This document shows positions 1 to 8,053 of a DNA stretch of 64,000 nucleotides, piece after piece. This DNA comes from Pseudomonas siliginis (lineage in GTDB: Bacteria; Pseudomonadota; Gammaproteobacteria; Pseudomonadales; Pseudomonadaceae): NCBI RefSeq assembly GCF_019145195.1, contig NZ_JAHSTW010000012.1, forward strand, positions 1 through 64,000, given 5' to 3'. The position numbers and the translations under genes are program-made. The notes beneath the pieces are model-generated. The model saw only the letters and a list, made by a program, of their open reading frames with translations, did not search any database and was not told the origin of the DNA. Position 1 is the first letter of the stretch. Every line of letters starts with the position of its first letter.

Positions 1-87
1 GGCTTCGATGATCTGAAGCAAGCCGCTGTCGAAAACTGCGTAACTCTTTGAATCTCAAGGAGTTTTCCGTTTCGACTGCGCCGGAAG

Positions 88-123
88 TGGGGCGAATTAT
101 AGACCTCTGGAATCTGCCGTCAA
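88..123 (-). promoter_or_regulatory. Probable rRNA operon promoter reading off the left edge
   Basis: On the minus strand a TTGACG -35 (118-123) is separated by 16 bases from a perfect TATAAT -10 (96-101). It is followed by a GC-rich discriminator (TCGCCCC), which is typical of stringently controlled stable-RNA promoters. A long non-coding leader follows to the window edge. The AT-rich end of msrQ lies just upstream of the -35. From memory, PAO1 has an rRNA operon next to its msrQ homologue in this orientation. The rRNA itself is outside the window, so the assignment is inferred. Confidence 0.6.
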
Positions 124-126
124 CCG

Positions 127-750
127 TTAATTTCGCTTTTCTTGCAGATTCTGCTTTTTACCCAGTAAACGCGGGATTCGCTTCATCACCGGCGGCAGAC
201 GAAGCAGCAAAAGCACGCCACCTATAAAGGCATAAATGCTCCACTCCTCCAGATCGGCCCGCACGATCCACAGCATATGCAGCAAACCCAGTCCGAGAAT
301 CAGGTAAACCAGGCGATGCAGCTTCTTCCAGCGAGCGCCCAAACGACGCTGACTATAACGATTGGACGTCACCGCCAATATCAACAATCCGAGAAAGCCC
401 AACGCACCGACAATAATGTAAGGCCGCTTGCGTAGCTCAACGCCCAACTGTGACCAATCGAACCCGAGGATAAACGCCATATAGCTGAACAGATGCAGCG
501 TCACATAAGCAAAACACCAAAGCCCTAACTGCCGGCGCACTGCAATCCACCCCGCCCAGCCACTCAGCTTTTGCAAAGGCGTCATGCTCAGGGTGATCAA
601 CAGCAACACCAGCGTGCCAAGCCCGAGACGATCAACCAGCACCTTGCCCGGATCAGGCCCGAGCAGATCGGCGAACGCTTGATAGAACCACAGCAATGGC
701 CAGAACGCCGCAGCAATGAACACGCCCACTCGCCAGAACGGATAGCGCAT
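127..750 (-). CDS. msrQ: MsrQ, haem-binding membrane subunit of the MsrPQ methionine sulfoxide reductase
   Basis: This 207-residue integral membrane protein is of the YedZ/MsrQ ferric-reductase-like family. It passes electrons from the quinone pool to periplasmic MsrP, which repairs oxidised methionine in envelope proteins. The sequence shows about six hydrophobic segments and conserved histidines that are candidate haem ligands (in the FAYVTLHLFSY segment and in KKLHRLVYLILGLGLLHMLW). Its ATG shares one base with the msrP stop codon (TGATG), so the two are translationally coupled in the order msrP-msrQ. Its stop lies beside a probable rRNA promoter. Confidence 0.93.
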   Translation of the reverse strand: MRYPFWRVGVFIAAAFWPLLWFYQAFADLLGPDPGKVLVDRLGLGTLVLLLITLSMTPLQKLSGWAGWIAVRRQLGLWCFAYVTLHLFSYMAFILGFDWSQLGVELRKRPYIIVGALGFLGLLILAVTSNRYSQRRLGARWKKLHRLVYLILGLGLLHMLWIVRADLEEWSIYAFIGGVLLLLRLPPVMKRIPRLLGKKQNLQEKRN

Positions 751-1763
751 CAGTAGTTCTTCCGCAGATCGAGCCCTGTATATAAAGAAGCGACTTCATC
801 CGAGTAGCCGTTGAACATCTGCGTATCGCGCACATTCGGTTTGAACAGGCTGTTCGGCAAGCGCCGCTCGCGCGCCTGGGTCCATCGCGGATGGTCGACC
901 GTAGGGTTCACGTTCGCATAGAAGCCATACTCATCGGCAGCAATGCTTTGCCAGGTGGTCTTCGGCTGCTCGCTGACCAGACTGATGCGCACAATGGACT
1001 TCACACTTTTAAAGCCGTACTTCCAGGGCACCACCAGACGCAAAGGCGCGCCGTTCTGGTTCGGCAGTTCGCGGCCATACATGCCCACCGCCAGGATCGC
1101 CAAAGGATTCATCGCCTCATCGAGACGCAAGCCTTCGACATACGGCCAGTCGATCAACGCAAAACCGGAACGCTGGCCGGGCATACTCTTGGGATCCTGC
1201 AGGGTTTCGAAACGGATGTACTTGGCCTTGGAAGTCGGCTCGACCTGCTTGAGCAAGGCCGAGATGGGAAAGCCGATCCAGGGAATGACCATCGACCACG
1301 CCTCGACGCAGCGCAGACGATAAATACGTTCCTCCAACTGATACGGTTTCATGAAGTCTTCCAGCGCATAACGCCCCGGCTTACCCACCTCCCCGTCAAT
1401 CACCACGCTCCAGGGTTCGGTTTTCAGGTCGCCAGCGTTCCTCGCGGGATCGCCCTTGCCGGTACCGAATTCATAAAAGTTGTTGTAGTTCGTGGCGTCC
1501 TTATAAGGCGTGATCGCCTCGTCCTTGACGTTGACCGCCCCCCATTGAGTAGAAGGAAGCTTTTCGGCAAACCAGGCCGGAGCCTTGCCGGATTCAACAT
1601 CAGAGTAGCGAGGGGCATCAGCGGCACTGGCCCAGCGCGGCAGACTGCTCACGGCAATACCGGCAGCAGTGGCGCCGAGCAATTGGCGACGGGAGAGATA
1701 AATGGCTTCAGGCGTGACATCCGACTCATGGCAGTCGGATGCTTTGGGGATCTTGATCAACAT
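750..1763 (-). CDS. msrP: MsrP, molybdopterin-dependent periplasmic methionine sulfoxide reductase catalytic subunit
   Basis: MsrP (YedY) of 337 residues is the Mo-cofactor reductase that reduces methionine sulfoxide in periplasmic proteins, using electrons from MsrQ. A twin-arginine signal (SRRQLL at residues 24-29, then a hydrophobic stretch and a cleavage region near WASAADA) shows Tat export of the folded protein. The motif RLRCVEAWSM near residue 150 holds the Cys expected to bind molybdenum. I start at the ATG giving MLIKIPKASD, because the upstream codons of the longer frame look non-coding and the family is about 330-340 residues long. Confidence 0.93.
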   Translation of the reverse strand: MLIKIPKASDCHESDVTPEAIYLSRRQLLGATAAGIAVSSLPRWASAADAPRYSDVESGKAPAWFAEKLPSTQWGAVNVKDEAITPYKDATNYNNFYEFGTGKGDPARNAGDLKTEPWSVVIDGEVGKPGRYALEDFMKPYQLEERIYRLRCVEAWSMVIPWIGFPISALLKQVEPTSKAKYIRFETLQDPKSMPGQRSGFALIDWPYVEGLRLDEAMNPLAILAVGMYGRELPNQNGAPLRLVVPWKYGFKSVKSIVRISLVSEQPKTTWQSIAADEYGFYANVNPTVDHPRWTQARERRLPNSLFKPNVRDTQMFNGYSDEVASLYTGLDLRKNY

Positions 1764-1826
1764 GACAACTCCGCAGCTTTGGAGGACAGGTGCACCCATA
1801 GACTGCGGAGTATGCGGGAAATTACA

Positions 1827-2684
1827 TCACTCGGCGTTTTTGTGACGACGAAGGCGCAACAGATATTGCACCGGACCGGACGCCGCATAGGCGAGGAACA
1901 CCAGCAGCAGAATGCGCGGCGGATCACTGAACACGACAGCGAATACCAGCACCACCGCGAGGATCGCCACGAACGGCACGCGACCTTTGAGATCCAGCTC
2001 CTTGAAGCTGTTGTACTTGATGTTGCTGACCATCAGCATGCCGGCCGCCGCCACCATCAAGGCCACCAGGAACGACATCTTCGAACCCTGGATGCCGTAA
2101 TCGCTGAACGCCCAGACAATACCGGCCACCACACCTGCCGCCGCCGGGCTGGCCAGACCGATGAAGTAGCGTTTGTCCGCCGTGCCGACCTGGGTGTTGA
2201 AACGCGCCAGACGCAACGCCGCACCCGCTACATATATGAAGGCGACCATCCAGCCGACCTTGCCCATGTCTCCCAGCGCCCAGCCGAAGGCCAGCAATGC
2301 CGGCGCTACGCCGAAGGCGACCATGTCCGACAGCGAGTCATACTCGGCGCCGAAGGCACTTTGGGTATTGGTCATGCGCGCCACGCGACCATCGAGGCCG
2401 TCGAGCACCATCGCGACGAAAATCGCGATCGCAGCGAAGGCGAAATACTTGCTCGCATTCACCGAGTCGCCGGCGCTCAACGCGGCCTGGGCGCTCATCG
2501 AGTTGATGATGGAATAGAAGCCTGCGAACAGGTTGGCAGTGGTGAACAGGTTCGGCAGCAGATAGATACCACGATGCCGGACTTTACGACCTTCAGCGTC
2601 GTGCCCTTCTTCGATGTGCTCATCGATGGGCAGCAGGCTTTCGGCGTCGGAAGCCTTGTTCGGCTCTTCGGGACGTTCGCTCAT
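1827..2684 (-). CDS. pssA: CDP-diacylglycerol--serine O-phosphatidyltransferase
   Basis: PssA makes phosphatidylserine from CDP-diacylglycerol and serine, the first step to phosphatidylethanolamine. The CDP-alcohol phosphatidyltransferase signature (D-x2-D-G-x2-A-R-x8-G-x3-D-x3-D) is intact, starting at DGLDGRVAR, and several membrane segments follow. The hydrophilic N-terminus (MSERPEEPNKASD) is typical of the pseudomonad form. Two ATGs lie six bases apart (2690 and 2684). I use 2684 because AAGG sits 8 bases before it but only 2 before the other. The length is 285 residues. Confidence 0.93.
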   Translation of the reverse strand: MSERPEEPNKASDAESLLPIDEHIEEGHDAEGRKVRHRGIYLLPNLFTTANLFAGFYSIINSMSAQAALSAGDSVNASKYFAFAAIAIFVAMVLDGLDGRVARMTNTQSAFGAEYDSLSDMVAFGVAPALLAFGWALGDMGKVGWMVAFIYVAGAALRLARFNTQVGTADKRYFIGLASPAAAGVVAGIVWAFSDYGIQGSKMSFLVALMVAAAGMLMVSNIKYNSFKELDLKGRVPFVAILAVVLVFAVVFSDPPRILLLVFLAYAASGPVQYLLRLRRHKNAE

Positions 2685-2787
2685 GGACATTACCTTGCAA
2701 CGGTTTGGAAAAAATTCGACAGAGGCTTGAGGACGACAGTTCGGCCACAAACGATGCAGCTTTATACCAGAAGCACCGGCCCAAACG

Positions 2788-2814
2788 AAAAAACGCGGCC
2801 GAGGCCGCGTTTTT
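2788..2814 (-). terminator. Rho-independent terminator after ilvC
   Basis: A self-complementary stem of ACGCGGCC and GGCCGCGT with a two-base loop is flanked by A- and T-runs. It therefore works on the minus strand after ilvC and could also act in the other direction. It lies between ilvC and pssA. Confidence 0.85.
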
Positions 2815-2832
2815 CGTACAAGGGACGACGAC

Positions 2833-3849
2833 TTAGTTTTTGGCTTTGTCGACGATCTTGTTGGCACCGATCCACGGCATCATGGAGCGCAGTTGCTCGC
2901 CGATGACTTCGATACCGTGAGCGGCGTTGTTACGACGCTTGGCGGTCATCGAAGGGTAGCCGGTTGCGCCTTCGCTGATGAACATTTTGGCGTATTCGCC
3001 GTCCTGAATACGTTTCAGGGCGTTGCGCATGGCCTGACGGGATTCGGCGTTGATCACTTCCGGGCCAGTCACGTACTCGCCGTACTCGGCGTTGTTGGAG
3101 ATCGAGTAGTTCATGTTGGCGATACCGCCTTCGTACATGAGGTCAACGATCAGCTTGAGTTCGTGCAGGCACTCGAAGTAGGCCATTTCCGGCGCGTAGC
3201 CAGCTTCAACCAGAGTTTCGAAACCGGCTTTCACCAGTTCAACGGTACCGCCACACAGAACGGCTTGTTCGCCGAACAGGTCGGTTTCGGTCTCGTCCTT
3301 GAAGGTGGTTTCGATGATGCCGGTACGACCGCCACCGACGCCAGCGGCGTAGGACAGTGCAACGTTTTTGGCGTTGCCCGAGGCGTCCTGGTAGATCGCG
3401 ATCAGGTCAGGGATACCGCCGCCTTTGACGAACTCGGAACGCACGGTGTGGCCCGGGGCTTTCGGCGCGATCATGATCACGTCGAGGTCGGCACGCGGAA
3501 CAACCTGGTTGTAGTGAATCGCGAAGCCGTGGGAGAAGGCCAGAGTGGCGCCTTTCTTGATGTTCGGCTCGATTTCGTTCTTGTACAGCGAGGACTGGAA
3601 CTCGTCCGGGGTCAGGATCATGACCAGGTCGGCAGCGGCAACAGCGGAAGCAACGTCGGTCACTTTCAGGCCGTGAGCTTCGGCTTTGGCAACGGTGGCC
3701 GAACCTTTACGCAGACCGACGGTAACGTCGACACCGGAGTCTTTCAGGTTGCACGCCTGAGCGTGGCCCTGGGAGCCGTAACCGATGATGGCAACTTTCT
3801 TGCCCTGGATGATCGACAGGTCGCAGTCTTTATCGTAGAAAACTTTCAT
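2833..3849 (-). CDS. ilvC: Ketol-acid reductoisomerase (NADP+), class I
   Basis: IlvC converts acetolactate or acetohydroxybutyrate to the dihydroxy acids of valine and isoleucine synthesis, using NADPH and Mg2+. At 338 residues it is the short class I form. The Rossmann motif GYGSQGHAQACNLKDSG sits near residue 24 and is followed by the NADPH-phosphate loop (VGLRKGS). The C-terminal knotted domain carries the metal-binding acidic residues (TDLFGEQAVLCGG, FECLHELKLIVDL). The RBS AAGGGGAA precedes the ATG. The gene follows ilvN and ilvI on the same strand. Confidence 0.97.
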   Translation of the reverse strand: MKVFYDKDCDLSIIQGKKVAIIGYGSQGHAQACNLKDSGVDVTVGLRKGSATVAKAEAHGLKVTDVASAVAAADLVMILTPDEFQSSLYKNEIEPNIKKGATLAFSHGFAIHYNQVVPRADLDVIMIAPKAPGHTVRSEFVKGGGIPDLIAIYQDASGNAKNVALSYAAGVGGGRTGIIETTFKDETETDLFGEQAVLCGGTVELVKAGFETLVEAGYAPEMAYFECLHELKLIVDLMYEGGIANMNYSISNNAEYGEYVTGPEVINAESRQAMRNALKRIQDGEYAKMFISEGATGYPSMTAKRRNNAAHGIEVIGEQLRSMMPWIGANKIVDKAKN

Positions 3850-3895
3850 GAATTTCCCCTTATATCCGGCCGTTCAGGCCATGCGCTAATTTGGT

Positions 3896-4387
3896 TTAGA
3901 TGCTGAGTACTTTGTCGCCGCGAGCAATGCCGGTCACGCCGCTACGGACGGTCTCCAGAATCGATGCGGTGCCGATGGACTGAATGAAGCTGTCGAGCTT
4001 GTCGCTGGTACCGGTCAACTGAACGGTATACACGCTGGCGCTGACATCAACGATCTGTCCACGGTAGATATCGGTGGTGCGTTTGATCTCGGCGCGCTGG
4101 GCGCCAGTGGCCTTGACCTTGACCAGCATCAGTTCACGCTCGATGTGAGCGCTTTCCGACAGGTCCACCAGCTTGACCACTTCGATCAGCTTGTTCAGGT
4201 TTTTGGTGATCTGCTCGATCACTTCATCGTGGCCCACGGTGGTCAGCGTCAGACGCGACAGGGTCGGGTCTTCGGTCGGGGCCACGGTCAGGCTTTCGAT
4301 GTTGTAGTTGCGCTGCGAGAACAGGCCGACTACACGAGACAGAGCGCCGGGTTCGTTTTCCAGAAGCAGGGAAATAATGTGCCGCAT
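3896..4387 (-). CDS. ilvN: Acetolactate synthase regulatory (small) subunit
   Basis: This 163-residue ACT-domain subunit (also called ilvH) binds valine and gives the IlvI holoenzyme feedback inhibition and full activity. The N-terminal ACT domain starts RHIISLLLENEPGALSRVVG, followed by the second ACT-like region characteristic of the family. I start at the ATG giving MRHIISLL, because this is the family start and it lies just after the ilvI stop. It is transcribed with ilvI and probably ilvC. Confidence 0.95.
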   Translation of the reverse strand: MRHIISLLLENEPGALSRVVGLFSQRNYNIESLTVAPTEDPTLSRLTLTTVGHDEVIEQITKNLNKLIEVVKLVDLSESAHIERELMLVKVKATGAQRAEIKRTTDIYRGQIVDVSASVYTVQLTGTSDKLDSFIQSIGTASILETVRSGVTGIARGDKVLSI

Positions 4388-4389
4388 GA

Positions 4390-6114
4390 TTAAGTACGCT
4401 CCGTCTTGCTCAGCCACATATCGCGCATGGAGCCGTCTTTGATCTGCATCGGGTAGACGTGCTCGCTGGTGTCGACCGCAACATCGATGATCACCAGGCG
4501 ATCCTTCATGGCGAAGGCTTCGGCCATCTTCGACTTCAAATCTTTCGATTCGGTGATGCGTACGCCAACGTGGCCGTAGGCTTCAGCCAGCTTGATGAAG
4601 TCAGGCAGCGATTCCATGTAGGAGTGCGAGTGACGGCTGCCGTAGCTCATGTCCTGCCACTGGCGAACCATGCCCAGCACACCGTTGTTGAGGATGACGA
4701 TCTTCACCGGCAAGCCGTATTGCAGGCAGGTCGACAGCTCCTGGATATTCATCTGGATACTGCCTTCGCCGGTGACGCAGGCAACGTCGTCGTCCGGGAA
4801 GCTCAGTTTGATGCCCATCGCGGCTGGCAGACCGAAGCCCATCGTGCCCAGACCACCGGAGTTGATCCAGCGGTTAGGCTTGTTGAACGTGTAGTACTGC
4901 GCAGCGAACATCTGGTGCTGACCAACGTCGGAGGTCACAAAGGCGTCGCCCTTGGTCACTTCGCAGAGGGTTTCGATCACGGTCTGCGGCTTGATCTTGC
5001 TGCCGTCGCCCTTTTCATAAGGGAACAGGCCGCGATCGCCACGCCATTCATCGACCTGCTTCCACCAACTGGCCACGGACTCCTTGTTCGGGGTCTCGCC
5101 AATTTCCTTGAGGATCGCGACCATTTCGGTCAGGACGCTCTCGACCGGACCCACGATTGGCACGTCGGCCTTGATGGTCTTGGAAATCGACGCCGGGTCG
5201 ATGTCGATATGGATGATCTTGGCGTTCGGGCAGAATTTCGCTGGACCGTTGATCACCCGATCGTCGAAGCGTGCGCCGACGGCGAGGATCACGTCGGCAT
5301 GGTGCATCGCCAGGTTCGCGGTGTAGCTGCCGTGCATACCCAGCATGCCGATGAACTGACGGTCAGTGCCTGGGAAAGCGCCCAGACCCATCAAGGTGTT
5401 GGTCACCGGCAGGTTGAGCATTTTCGCCAGCTCGGTCAGTTGCGCAGAGCCATTGCCGAGGATTACACCGCCGCCGGAGTACAGTACCGGGCGCTTGGCC
5501 GCCAGAAGCATTTCTGCCGCCTTGCGGATCTGCCCGGAGTGACCGCGAACGGCCGGGCTGTAGGAACGCAGCTTGGCTTTCTTCGGGAAAACGTATTCGA
5601 ATTTCTCGGCCGGATTGGTCATGTCTTTCGGGATGTCGACCACGACCGGGCCCGGACGACCGGACTGCGCCAGGTAGAAGGCCTTCTTCATGACTTCCGG
5701 GATTTCCGAAGCGTGCTTGATCATGAAGCTGTGCTTCACGATCGGCCGGGAGATACCGATCATGTCGGTTTCCTGGAACGCGTCGGTGCCGACCATGGTG
5801 CTTGGCACCTGACCGGAAATGATCACCATCGGAATCGAGTCCATATAGGCGGTGGCGATACCGGTGATGGCGTTTGTGGCGCCTGGACCGGATGTCACCA
5901 ATACCACGCCGGCTTTACCGGTGGCACGGGCGTAGCCGTCAGCCATATGGGTAGCCGCTTGTTCGTGACGAACCAGGATGTGGGTCACTTCCGGTTCTTT
6001 GAACAGGGCATCGTAAACATGCAGGAGAGCACCACCCGGGTACCCGTAGATATATTTGACGCCTTCGTCACGCAAAAAGCGGACGAGCATCTCACCGCCA
6101 GATAAAAGCTCCAC
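4390..6114 (-). CDS. ilvI: Acetolactate synthase catalytic (large) subunit
   Basis: This 574-residue ThDP-dependent enzyme condenses two pyruvates, or pyruvate and 2-oxobutyrate, as the first common step to valine, leucine and isoleucine. It has the N-terminal pyrimidine-binding domain with the catalytic glutamate (VRHEQAATHMADGYARATG), a central FAD-binding domain, and a C-terminal ThDP/Mg motif (GEGSIQMNIQELSTC ... NNGVLGMVRQWQ). I choose the GTG at 6114, which gives M-E-L-L-S-G-G-E-M and aligns with E. coli IlvI. AGAGGT sits about 8 bases upstream. A second GTG three codons earlier is possible. Confidence 0.95.
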   Translation of the reverse strand: MELLSGGEMLVRFLRDEGVKYIYGYPGGALLHVYDALFKEPEVTHILVRHEQAATHMADGYARATGKAGVVLVTSGPGATNAITGIATAYMDSIPMVIISGQVPSTMVGTDAFQETDMIGISRPIVKHSFMIKHASEIPEVMKKAFYLAQSGRPGPVVVDIPKDMTNPAEKFEYVFPKKAKLRSYSPAVRGHSGQIRKAAEMLLAAKRPVLYSGGGVILGNGSAQLTELAKMLNLPVTNTLMGLGAFPGTDRQFIGMLGMHGSYTANLAMHHADVILAVGARFDDRVINGPAKFCPNAKIIHIDIDPASISKTIKADVPIVGPVESVLTEMVAILKEIGETPNKESVASWWKQVDEWRGDRGLFPYEKGDGSKIKPQTVIETLCEVTKGDAFVTSDVGQHQMFAAQYYTFNKPNRWINSGGLGTMGFGLPAAMGIKLSFPDDDVACVTGEGSIQMNIQELSTCLQYGLPVKIVILNNGVLGMVRQWQDMSYGSRHSHSYMESLPDFIKLAEAYGHVGVRITESKDLKSKMAEAFAMKDRLVIIDVAVDTSEHVYPMQIKDGSMRDMWLSKTERT

Positions 6115-6513
6115 GTTGTTCACCTCTAAAACGCCAGAATACCGTCCACAAAAAAGGGGCGGGTCTTAATAGGTTTACTTCTCGGCAGAGCATGAGCGAC
6201 GGTGGTCGCCGACTACGTCAGCACTGACTGAGCAAGTATTGGGATCGTCCCAAGTGTTGCGGGCCTTTCCCACCCAGCGCGAGGTAACGCGTTGCGGGTG
6301 TAACAGGTCGGCGCGGATGTGCGCCTCATGATCTACCGAGTGGGTCTGCTTCTGGCAGTCCCTCTACAGCGGACTTTGGATTCTTCTGTTTCGCCCTCTG
6401 CAAGTCAAGTCGTCTGTGTGGTTAATTGTGGGTAAGCACATGAGAACGCAAGAAAAAACCTGAAAAGCGCTACTCTGTTAGCGTCAATTGCGCATTTTTG
6501 CCAAGGAATCAGC
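6115..6513 (-). promoter_or_regulatory. Long ilvI leader with a candidate promoter
   Basis: These 399 bases carry no convincing gene. On the minus strand TTGACT (6403-6408) and AAGAAT (6380-6385), 17 bases apart, form a plausible sigma-70 promoter and would leave a 5' leader of about 260 bases before ilvI. A short minus frame (ATG near 6330, about 38 codons) is not rich in Val/Leu/Ile codons and is not a convincing attenuator peptide. A T-run sits near 6152-6157, but I could not pair a clear GC stem before it. Confidence 0.45.
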
Positions 6514-6930
6514 ATGCGAACGCTCCTCCTCACTCTGCTGATCGGTCTCAGCCCATGGTGCTCGGCCGCTCAAATCTACAAATGGGTCGACGCCCAAGGC
6601 GTCACGCATTTCGATGCGCAGCCTCCGCAGGGCCTACCGTCGACGACCGTACAGACACCCTCCTCGCCCGCGCCGAAAGCTGCGCCGATGCCGGGCGGCG
6701 GCGTCCTTGGCGATCAGAAAGCCATTGATGCCAAGGTGAAGAAACAGGTCGCCGAGCAGCAGGCGCAGCTCAAGGCGTTTTGCGAACAGGCGCGCACAAA
6801 CCTGGCGCAACTGCAGAACAATCCGCGTTTGCGTGAGGAGGTCGAGGGGGATGTGCGCAGGCTCGACGATACACAGCGTCAGGAACGCATCGTCGAAGCG
6901 AAGAAGCAGATTGCCGAGAACTGCCAGTAG
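6514..6930 (+). CDS. DUF4124 domain periplasmic protein
   Basis: This exported protein of 138 residues has a clear signal peptide (MRTLLLTLLIGLSPWCSA) followed by a DUF4124 domain (QIYKWVDAQGVTHFDAQPP), a small beta fold named for its YKWVD-x-G-x-x-H pattern. A Pro/Ala linker and a charged, probably helical C-terminal half with many Gln, Lys and Glu follow. The function of the family is not known. AAGGAA precedes the ATG by five bases. The gene is alone on the plus strand, divergent from ilvI, and converges on the yqcC-like gene. Confidence 0.85.
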   Translation: MRTLLLTLLIGLSPWCSAAQIYKWVDAQGVTHFDAQPPQGLPSTTVQTPSSPAPKAAPMPGGGVLGDQKAIDAKVKKQVAEQQAQLKAFCEQARTNLAQLQNNPRLREEVEGDVRRLDDTQRQERIVEAKKQIAENCQ

Positions 6931-6952
6931 GCCTGGCAGTTCCCAGTTTAGT

Positions 6953-7288
6953 TCAGCGGGATGCAGTGATCAGCAGGTCAAACTCTTTGAGCAGCACCTG
7001 CAATTGCCGATCCTTGCCGCCAAGGTTGCGCTGGGCGAAGACCATTTCCGCCATTTCCTGAATGCCCGAGGCGTTTGGCAAGGGCAGATCCTGTTCGAGG
7101 ATCATCTTCATGCGCGGCAGGAAGATCCATTGCAGCCATTGTTCGAAGTCCAGCGTGTCGACCGAGAACGGCTCGACACTGCTCAGGGCTTCGACCGACG
7201 GCTGAACCTTATCCCACCAGCCCTGGGTGCGCAGCTCGCGTTCGATCAGCAACAGCTGATCGGCGATTTTCGGGAAACGCACGTCCAT
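6953..7288 (-). CDS. YqcC family protein
   Basis: This small acidic cytoplasmic protein of 111 residues belongs to the YqcC/DUF446 family. It shows the family pattern LLIERELRTQGWW near the N-terminus and DFEQWLQWIFLPRMKMIL in the middle. The biochemical role is unknown. The ATG at 7288 shares its A with the stop of the upstream TPR lipoprotein gene (TGATG), so translation is coupled. A GTG one codon earlier is an alternative start. It is the third gene of an apparent mrcB - lipoprotein - yqcC unit. Confidence 0.85.
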   Translation of the reverse strand: MDVRFPKIADQLLLIERELRTQGWWDKVQPSVEALSSVEPFSVDTLDFEQWLQWIFLPRMKMILEQDLPLPNASGIQEMAEMVFAQRNLGGKDRQLQVLLKEFDLLITASR

Positions 7289-8037
7289 CACAGGGAAACC
7301 TTGGCCTTCTGACGGGCCAGCGCGGCGCCGGCGGAATCGCCTTGTTTCTCACGAGACTGAGCGATGATTTCCCACAGACTGGCTTGCAGATCCGGACGAC
7401 CGTTGGCCATGGTCAGCGCACGACGGGCAAATTGCTCGGCTTGCGGCGCATCGCCCTGGGCCATGCGCACCTGCGCCAAACGGTAAAGCACTTGTGGCTC
7501 ACGCGGGGCGACACGTTGCGCCCGCTCCAGGCTGGAAGAAGCACCATTGAGGTCGCCGCCGGCCTGCTGCTGTTGCGCGGTGGTCAGCAAGGCGAGCACA
7601 GGGCCGTCCAGTTGCTCATCCGCCGACAGGCCACCGCCGCTGCTGGCCGAAGGAATGCCACTGGGTGTCGACGGCATGCTGTAGCTGCCGGAGTTGATCG
7701 GTGCCGACTCAACCGCCGATGGGTTGTACGGCCCCGACGTAATGCCTCCGGATGCAGGCCCCGGGACGATCGGCGAAGAGCTGATCGGTGTCGACACCGC
7801 CGCACCGCCGCCCGGCACCATCACCACTACGCCGGTATCGCCTTGCGGAATCGCCTGAGTCTGGCCCTGCACCGGGCGCTTGACGGTGGTCTGGCGGAAA
7901 CCGCCATTGGCGCCGATGCGTTCGCTGTTGGACACGGCCGTACCCGAATCCACTACCGGAATCGAACCACGCTGTACGGTGGAGCAGCCGCTGAGCAAAG
8001 CCACGGCGGTCACCGCTGGAATCAACCACTTGTTCAC
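7288..8037 (-). CDS. TPR-repeat outer-membrane-type lipoprotein linked to mrcB
   Basis: This 249-residue protein has a lipoprotein signal (MNKWLIPAVTAVALLSGC, lipobox LSGC with Cys at residue 18). A low-complexity Ser/Gly/Pro/Thr linker spans roughly residues 65-150, and C-terminal helical TPR-like repeats follow (LLTTAQQQQAGGDLNGASSS; VLYRLAQVRMAQGDAPQAEQ). The gene directly follows mrcB with a 16-base gap. By position and architecture it could be an outer-membrane partner of PBP1B, analogous to LpoB in enterics or LpoP in P. aeruginosa. That is inference from context; no activity is shown by the sequence. Confidence 0.8.
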   Translation of the reverse strand: MNKWLIPAVTAVALLSGCSTVQRGSIPVVDSGTAVSNSERIGANGGFRQTTVKRPVQGQTQAIPQGDTGVVVMVPGGGAAVSTPISSSPIVPGPASGGITSGPYNPSAVESAPINSGSYSMPSTPSGIPSASSGGGLSADEQLDGPVLALLTTAQQQQAGGDLNGASSSLERAQRVAPREPQVLYRLAQVRMAQGDAPQAEQFARRALTMANGRPDLQASLWEIIAQSREKQGDSAGAALARQKAKVSL

Positions 8038-8053
8038 TTGAAACCCTCTTTGC

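Noticed and set aside
891..2906. 671-codon plus-strand frame across msrP and pssA
   Set aside because: It spans two real genes and their intergenic terminator in antisense.
4459..6105. 548-codon plus-strand open frame opposite ilvI
   Set aside because: It is the antisense shadow of ilvI, rich in His/Val/Asp as GC-rich antisense frames are, with no domain or RBS.
6210..6330. Possible BCAA leader peptide before ilvI (minus strand)
   Set aside because: The ~38-codon frame has no run of Val/Leu/Ile codons near its end and no obvious RBS.
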